Shown piece after piece: positions 57,279 through 64,000 of a stretch of DNA of 64,000 nt (the first letter of the stretch is position 1; every line of letters begins with the position of its first letter). Source of the DNA: Cliona cf. orientalis (Eukaryota > Porifera > Demospongiae > Clionaida > Clionaidae); assembly GCA_963930775.1 (NCBI GenBank), contig OZ005693.1, positions 1,302,001 through 1,366,000 on the forward strand, read 5' to 3'. The notes beneath the pieces were generated by a model. It did no database searches. It saw only the letters and a list, made by a program, of their open reading frames with translations, and was not told where the DNA came from. The translations under genes were made by a program, and so were the position numbers.

Positions 57279-57466
57279 TACCGTAAATCACGAATATTTC
57301 GTTGTTAAAATATTTCGGACAGCCTGGCTTGTGCGAAAATTAAACGCACGAAATACATGCGCAATATTAACGATAATGTGGTACAGGGTCGTTTGTCCGA
57401 AAATTATTTAGCATGAAATTTATTGCATGAAATATTTTCGACACAAAATATTCGTGATTTATGGTA
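57279..57466. mobile_element. TACCGTA-type short inverted-repeat element e
   Basis: A 188-bp element with termini taccgtaaatcacgaatatt and its inverse ending gtgatttatggta. Internal cgaaatattt/aaatattttcg motifs alternate, and tggtacagggtcg is shared with element c. It lies about 640 bp upstream of the final gene's start codon. Confidence 0.8.
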
Positions 57467-58106
57467 AGGTGAAGTTTGTTTGAACTAGCTGAGGTTCCCA
57501 AGCTTACACAATCATGTAACCATTTCCCAAGACATTACTGACTAGTGGTGACCTTTAACAGCAGGTTGTATAGGAAAGTATGGTAAAAATTGGCTACCCA
57601 GCCCAGTCCAGTCCAGATAGGGGGTAATAGCCAAAGTCAAGGAAACAGTACCAAATGGCTAATTTGGCTAGTGTGTGGAGACCCCCTGACCTACTAGCTG
57701 GGGTAGCTGGAATATATCTGATCAGCTACATGTACATGTAGCTAGGTACATGTATAGCTGGCTTGGTGAGTGAAGCCTAGCTCATTGAGCTTCGTCAGTA
57801 ATGGGACCTCGATCGCTTCTGTTTACTCTCATAGTCATATGCATTAACACGCGCAAACATATGCAGTCACTACTCGCATAGTATCACATACATAATGCAG
57901 TATTTGATCGCACGCATATACTATAACTCACTAGTATGTGTACATAATGTCATTCACACTTAACATTGTTAACATACACACGTGCACACACACACATACA
58001 AATGGACACCTGTGCAGCTAGTGCACTCTCAGGCACCCGTACAATAATTATTGGATAGTACCCGAAGCGGCGGTGGGTGGTGAGTACTTGTTGAGCCTTG
58101 GTTGCC

Positions 58107-61100
58107 ATGGATACAGACTCTGTCCCCCTGTTGGTGGTCGACCAGGAACAGGATGAAGAGGGCGGCGGCGGCGGTGAGCAGCCCGACTTCAAGAAGATGG
58201 TCTTCTTTCATGGAAAGGTTAGCCATGTACATGTGTACAGTGTAGCTGTGTCCGTTCAGTTTGTGCTAGCTTTCGACCACAACCATGTGTGTATATTATA
58301 CAATGAAAGTAGCGAATTTGAAAGTGGATGACAGCTGTATGGCACTGTATATATTAAAGGAATGAGCTTAGCTGGTAAGGGGTCGTCAAGGCTCCTTGTT
58401 TCACAATTACTTCGCTCATTTCATGTTGGGAGCTCTGAGCTGAGCTGAGGTACATAGTGATAAAAGTGTAATGGTGTGGAGTATGTAGTTCATTTTCCTT
58501 AGCTAAAGTGTCTACTTCTCTTACATGTAGCTTATTTATGACAAGATGCATTAGGCAGTGACTAGGTCAGAACAATAGGGTTGGTATTGTTGTGGGTAGG
58601 TTAACTGAGAAGAGTTCCTTTACTACTGGGCCAGCTCAAATCCTGGAGGCTTTTAGCTGCTGACTAGCCAGAGGAAGGGAGTTAGTTACCAATGGCACTG
58701 ACTGGTGGACTGGTGGACCATGTACTGTGCACTTGTGACTCTCTTCCTCTTGCTATTAAAAGCTCTTGACATGTGGTGATTTCATTGATTTTGATAATTG
58801 TGTTGAGGCTGATAATGTTGTTTGGGATAGGATGCAGCAATTTGTTTAATTGACCCCCTTTTTAGTCCTGTAATTGTGTTATAACCCTTAATTGGTGGTG
58901 ATGGCTTTACATGAATTGACAAGAATGTGTTTATTACTTATAATGATCTTGATAGAGTAGCATGGAAAGATCGGAATTATCAATTTTTGCTGATTCTTCA
59001 GGAGCTAAAGGGACATCGGACATAAAACTTCAGTAGAACTCTCCATGTGCACTATACTATTTCAAAATTTTAGGGAGGGGGAATCAACCTCAGGGGGTGG
59101 AAAATTACCATTCACCATGCTGCCCCCCAGACCTCTAAAATTTAACAACCCCCTACATAGTGTACACTTCTTAATTAAAAAAATGCTTTTCCTCTCTTCT
59201 TTTGTTGCAGGAGTTGTCGGGTAAGAGCTTTGTACGAATGCCCCAGCACAACTTGGTGAGGATAGGCATCGGAGCGGAGGGCGTCTACAAGATGGACAGC
59301 AAGACACCAAAGGTACAGTACGTGTGAGTAGGCGGGGCACAATGTCACGTGATCGTCACATGATGCCAATATATTGGTCACATGATAGTTAGCGGTTGGT
59401 CACATGATACACTGATATATGTAGTAGTCTAGGGTTACCCATTGTGCATAATTATCCCTGTGTGTTTATGTACATGAGAAAGCGTGTAGGTATTTAGGCC
59501 ATTTCCACGGTAACAGTTTGAAATATGATAACAGTAGTTAATGGTGGCGTGCATGCGTCATGTCTACATGTACGATAATATGTGCAAGCATGTACATGTA
59601 TATATTGCCTCTGTAATCTGATAGTTGCATTCTTGGCTGGCAAAAACCAGTGGTCCGTGGCAAGCATATCAAGGGGGGGGGTATAGGAGGTCTGTCATTT
59701 ATATACATGTACATATTTTTTTTCTAGCTACGTACTGTATTATAATATGTACATGTGTATATGGTCATGACTACTCTGACAAAGAGCTTTTCAACCTTGC
59801 CTACCACCCCTCGTTCTTAAGGCTAGGCACCTACATGTACATACATACATTCGTGTATGTAAGTGGCTCTCTCTTTTGCTGGAATTAGATTTGCCTAGAG
59901 CAGCCAATGGGATATGGATGGTAGCCCCTTAGATTTTGGATTGGTAGTGGAAGATAAACCTACTGAATTTTCATGCTGGCCTGAATATCGTTTCTCCCTC
60001 TGTACTGTACTCTACTGTACTTCATGTACAATGTAGTATGCATAGCTAACTAGTTCTTGCATACCTTTTTCCTTGTTAGTGGGGATATTCGGTGTCACCC
60101 CTAATCAGCTTGTTGACAATGACCCTCTCCATAATCACCAAATGCGAAGCCCCCTCTCCACTGCTCTAACTAACCACCTGCCTTTTTTAGCTACATGGAG
60201 AATTCCTCGCAACATAAAAGGCCGTGTATCCCAATGTTGCATGCAAATTGAGTAGCTCAGATCCAGCAGCAACAGCGTATAAGTACTAGGGTGTAGTAGC
60301 GTACGTGTTCAGTTAGTTTTTCTTTCTATCGGTGTTACGCAAGTCCCAAGGGAGATTGAGTCTTTTTTAGAGAAAAGCTGTAAGAAAGAGACCCATTGAG
60401 TAAGAAATCTCCCCTTCTCTCTCTCTTTCTTTCTATATATATTCAGTATCTCTCTATCTGTATGATTAGTGTGTATATATATCTGTGGTATAGTCTTAGC
60501 TAGCTAGTTGATCATAAGCAGACTAAAACTAGCTTAGCTCCACTACTACTACAGTACATGTACTTGTCAGTGTGCATAGCTAGCTGATCGTCTGTTGTCA
60601 CGAGGGAAACCCTCTCTCTCTCTGTTGTGTCATCGTCCAAGTCTCTACACCGTATGTAAGAGGATTGGTGTACAAATTGACTCCATTGTCGACGTACATT
60701 GTGTACAGCTATTTTGAAGGGATTGCAAGTTGTACAACTCTCTTTCTCTCTTGATATTATCCTATACTGTTAAAAAATTGTCCCTGGTCTGATAACCGGA
60801 TATGAAGCTCTCCATAGCCTTGCTATGAAAACAAACGAAGATTCTTTGCGGACAACTTAACTGTTTGGTAAAACTTGCCAACGTTTCGACTAGATGTCAC
60901 TTCATAGCTCTGCTATTTGAAAAGAAAATGGAGAAAATTTAGTACTTTCTCTCGTCTATACAGCCAGTTAGTGGCTCCATTGTCTGGTTATATACGTAGT
61001 TAGCTTATTTGGGACGCTTGATTGTCTAACTAGTTTGTGTACGTGTTGCGTGCCTCTCCCTTAGCTGCCAAACATAGCCAAGACAGTGATGTCGTTTTTG

Positions 61101-62989
61101 TGCATGGCGTAACCGAGGGGGAAGGTGGGCAGAGCGCCGCGACAGCTGCCTGTGCCTACATATAACCCCGCTGCAGTTAGTTTTCCTGCCAAAAAGAACA
61201 ACAGATCGTCCAGTAAGCGAGCCAGCTAGCTAGTGTCTGAAAATAGCTACGTACGTGTACACAGTTACGTGTACGTGTACGTGTGTAGTTTATCAGTCAA
61301 TTCTGTAGAAATAGTTATCGTACGTACAGTGTATTTAACGTCAAGTAGCCATCTTAGCTTTAGTTTGTCTGAGGTTAGGGCTTCGAAGAGTAAACAGCTG
61401 TCGAGAAAGTGAAATACTCAGTAGCTACGTACGTACGTACATGTAGCAAAAGTTTTGCTACGTTGTGATATGCGTACATGTGGTTCTTGCTACACTGTGT
61501 TTTCTGTATCGTGGCTGTGAATTTGTGGCAAAATTAAGAGAACGAATAATACTGTGCATATGATCTGATAGTCAGACTGTCTAATTGGTAAGTATTTTGA
61601 ACTAGATCATCTTTGGATGACTATATAAAGTGAGTGTTTATGTAGCTGACTGTGACCCCGTGGTTCTATGTAATATGGTAATTTATGCATGACGCTTTTC
61701 AGTTACTGGTCATGAACTGTGCCTGCTAATAGCTTTGATGTGGTTCGTGGTGGTGTAGGTAATGCTCTGCCATTGTTCAATGAATCTGGTGCATGCTAGA
61801 GCGCTACTAGCGACTATAAACTGTTTACTAGTACAGTGTACAGTGTGGGCATGCTGGCGGCCGTGGGTGTAGCTCATGTACATGCATAATTGTTGCGTGA
61901 TTGTTATCTGTTCATCTTCTCTCGATCGATCGTTCAGGTTCTGGAGCACTGGGAATTTGGTGAGATAAAGGACTACACCTTCTCTGGCTACTCTTTCACT
62001 CTGGTAAGAACCATGGCTACAATACATGTACATGCATGATGAGTTTACAGGCTTTTCCAATTAATGCCAGCTCCTCCCTCCACTTGTACTGTTGTGCAAA
62101 ATGTGTTTATACATATACATAAATAGCAATGTGCATTCTTTTCCGTTGCCCATAGCAACTTCGCAGTGGAGGTGACTACTATATCCGTACGGACGATGGT
62201 GAGCCGATCTGTGACTACATCGACCTATTCCAGAAAGACCCTGACAAAGCACTAGTGAGTTGATACTTATTGATGTTGTTAGCGTACATGTCTGTTTAAT
62301 CCTATGGTATATATATCCCTTATTTCTGTTTTTTCTGTGAGATATATAATTAATTTACATAACACTACATGTATGTGTACGAGTTCTATAGATACATGTA
62401 TTTATAATAAGCGTGTACATTTTTATAAAATTATGTCGATCTATGACATGCAGTAGTGATGCTTTTAATTATATTCATTGATTACAGGAGCAGGCGAGAA
62501 ATAACCCGCCAATGTCTAAGGTTCCAGAGAGTGGGGTGTCGACGCTGCGAAGAAAATTCTCATCCGGTAAGTAATATCATCCTAGCTATGTGTAGCTTGG
62601 ATAGTTAGCACTTTATAGGCATATAGGATTACCCCGAGGCAAATACATGTATATACATGTACATGTGCATGTATGTACATGTACATGTGTGTATGCATGT
62701 ACCCTTGGGTGGACCTAAGTATCATAACTAAACCAGCTTGGATAATTTAGCCCTCAACAAGCCTATAGGATTACCCTGAGGCAACGAATACGTATCTGTG
62801 TCTGCGTGTACCTTGGACCTGTTGATGGCCTCCTGCTCCGTTGGGAATTGTTCTAAACTAGCTTATGAAATCTCCCTCCCACTGCACTGGCGATCGATGT
62901 TTTGTTTAATCTTGCGTCTTTTTCCTGGGGGGGCTGACTATGGTGCGATACTAGTCCGTACACAAACTAACTTTTATTACTACGTATTC

Positions 62990-63031
<42 letters not shown>

Positions 63032-64000
63032 TCTACCATCCATATTATATCTCTCTCCCCTCTTCTCTTTCTCCCCTGGCATCCCTAAGTTTCTAAAGAT
63101 TGCTGCTGCTTTACACGTGAAAGTACATGTACATACAGCACTGCCACCTAAATGTGTCTGCGTATGTACGTAATAATATTATAAAAAGTAGATCTTGGGC
63201 CAGGCCATGGGTGATAATTACACTTTGAAAATCTATATATACTTACTCTACAGTGTGGGTTATCTTTATTGATTGGATTTGAAGGGTGTGGTGGGTCATT
63301 AATGTAAAGCAGGTGCCGTCTTTGAGCGAAGGATCCCCCTCAAATCTCACCCTCTGCCAAATTGCTACACGCTCACACAGAGCAAAGTGTTTGCGTCGCT
63401 TTGTGCAATTGGGCACCGTGCTATTTGTAGCGGTACACGGCTAGTTCGTTTGTGAATCTGTTTTTGCCACTCAGCCAGGAATGTCAGTCCATCGATCTTG
63501 GACTGGCTGGGCAAAAACATCTCTCAGGGTGCTGAGTGTACGCATGCATGTCTGATATACATGGTACATTGGTAATGAGAGATAGTAGTGTATGTGCTAT
63601 GCATTCTACACAGTGAGCGAATGAAAGATGATGTACGGCTTATAAGCTCTAGTCTAAGATCTATCAGTGCTCATTCACTCTCTCTCCTCTCTCTCTCCCT
63701 CTCCCTCCCCCCTCCCTCTCTTACATATTACACATACACATACATGTACATGTATCATTCTTTTCAAATCCTTAAAATTCTGTTTTCTCCACAAACACTC
63801 ACATACACGAGCAGAGCCTCAGGCCCCTCACAACGACTTCAAATTCTTCACGCTGAACCGTCGAACCGCTCGCTCCAACAATCGTGACCCGATCAGCAAG
63901 CTTACCCAGCAGCAGAACATCGAGGTGGACAGTCGGCTGAGGAGCGAGAGAGGCTACTCTATAGACACGAACAAAACACGACCTCACAGCCTTGGCTCAC
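58107..64000 (+). CDS. PTB/FERM-F3-like domain protein, 5' part
   Basis: Six exons seen: 58107-58217, 59211-59312, 61938-62003, 62156-62254, 62488-62566 and 63815 to the window edge. All phases join. The start is preceded by an in-frame TGA at 58092. After a short acidic, Gly-rich N terminus, residues about 28-135 resemble the F3 (PTB-fold) lobe of talin-type FERM domains. Matching points in order: MVFFHGKELSGK, LVRIGIGAEGVYKMDSKT, VLEHWEFGEIKDYTFSGYSF, TLQLRSGGDYYIRTDDGE and PICDYIDLF. In talin these correspond to G(V/I)(T/K)...MRVDEKTKEV, W.L..IKRW..SP.SFTL, GYYSVQT.EGE and IAGYID. The tail is basic and Ser-rich, likely disordered. Talin and kindlin carry F0-F2 before F3, but none is visible upstream. 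An IRS/DOK-type PTB protein is an alternative. Likely membrane- or receptor-tail binding, by inference. Confidence 0.72.
60827..60905 (-). mobile_element. Truncated fold-back repeat, copy 3
   Basis: One arm only, in inverse orientation to copies at 4179 and 9808. It contains aaacaaacgaagattctttg, cggacaacttaactgt and aaacttgccaacgtttcgac. Read on the minus strand this is ...CTAGTCGAAACGTTGGCAAG, that is, the GAAA plus GUU-GGC half of the hammerhead-like core; the CUGANGA half is missing. Lies in an intron of the F3-like gene. Confidence 0.6.
62997..63030. repeat. (CT)n microsatellite
   Basis: Nearly pure CT repeat in the intron before the last exon of the window. Confidence 0.95.

Larger units (their letters stand above)
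50308..58106. other. Gene-poor, microsatellite-rich interval
   Basis: No gene recognised on either strand. It holds pyrimidine and CA runs (53651-53710, 53796-53838), purine runs (54371-54440, 55180-55306, 56277-56366), a TACCGTA-type element (57279-57466) and many ACATGTACATGT palindromes, for example near 56650 and 57730. A short open frame at 51534-51734, plus, is followed by gggtaagc. It could be a 5' exon of the downstream gene, but nothing in its sequence supports this. Open frames near 54322-54620 and 56233-56446 come from the GA repeats. Confidence 0.6.

Noticed and set aside
1..64000. CRISPR arrays, operons, ribosome-binding sites, tRNA or rRNA genes
   Set aside because: The window is eukaryotic with spliced genes. 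I found no regularly spaced repeats of CRISPR type and no tRNA with matching A and B boxes by eye; a tRNAscan run would settle the latter.

Overview
This window is eukaryotic genomic DNA, about 60% A+T, from an animal with short GT-AG introns. The genes carry metazoan signatures (DNA polymerase nu, TBC1D22, ANKRD16, URB2, G6PD, a TGF-beta-propeptide-like secreted protein, a talin/FERM-F3-like protein). Compact genes, very small exons, abundant simple repeats and a very divergent secreted ligand fit an early-branching animal. A demosponge is my best guess, but that is inference, because no single base pattern here proves it.

Layout, left to right. (1) 1-13946, minus strand: a many-exon POLN gene whose 3' part, beyond the O-helix exon, lies left of the window. 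Its introns hold two copies of a fold-back repeat with a hammerhead-ribozyme-like core and a 108-nt hairpin. (2) 14133-16438, plus strand, head-to-head with POLN behind a TATA box: a two-exon secreted protein with a TGF-beta-propeptide-like region and two tandem four-cysteine modules. (3) 16439-23132: repeat-rich DNA without a recognisable gene. (4) 23331-28602, plus strand: complete TBC1D22 (12 exons, 513 aa). (5) 29181-37703, minus strand: complete ANKRD16 (6 exons, 352 aa), whose 5.4-kb intron contains a satellite array. (6) 37979-45731, plus strand: complete URB2/NPA2-like gene (26 exons, 1611 aa), divergent from ANKRD16 over 275 bp and containing one U12-type AT-AC intron. (7) 46425-50307, plus strand: complete G6PD (10 exons, 497 aa). 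(8) 50308-58106: gene-poor, microsatellite-rich DNA. (9) 58107-64000, plus strand: the start of a gene with an N-terminal PTB/FERM-F3-like domain, running off the right edge.

The genes do not form a pathway. They are mostly housekeeping genes in DNA repair and translesion synthesis (POLN), Rab GTPase control (TBC1D22), ribosome biogenesis (URB2) and NADPH supply (G6PD), plus two likely signalling or adhesion genes. Exon models were built by hand from splice sites, codon phase and remembered family sequence. Reading-phase sums close exactly for TBC1D22, ANKRD16, URB2 and G6PD. POLN has two stretches where I could not find the expected exons. A family of 188-234-bp TACCGTA-ended elements sits in introns of TBC1D22, ANKRD16, URB2 and G6PD and upstream of the last gene.
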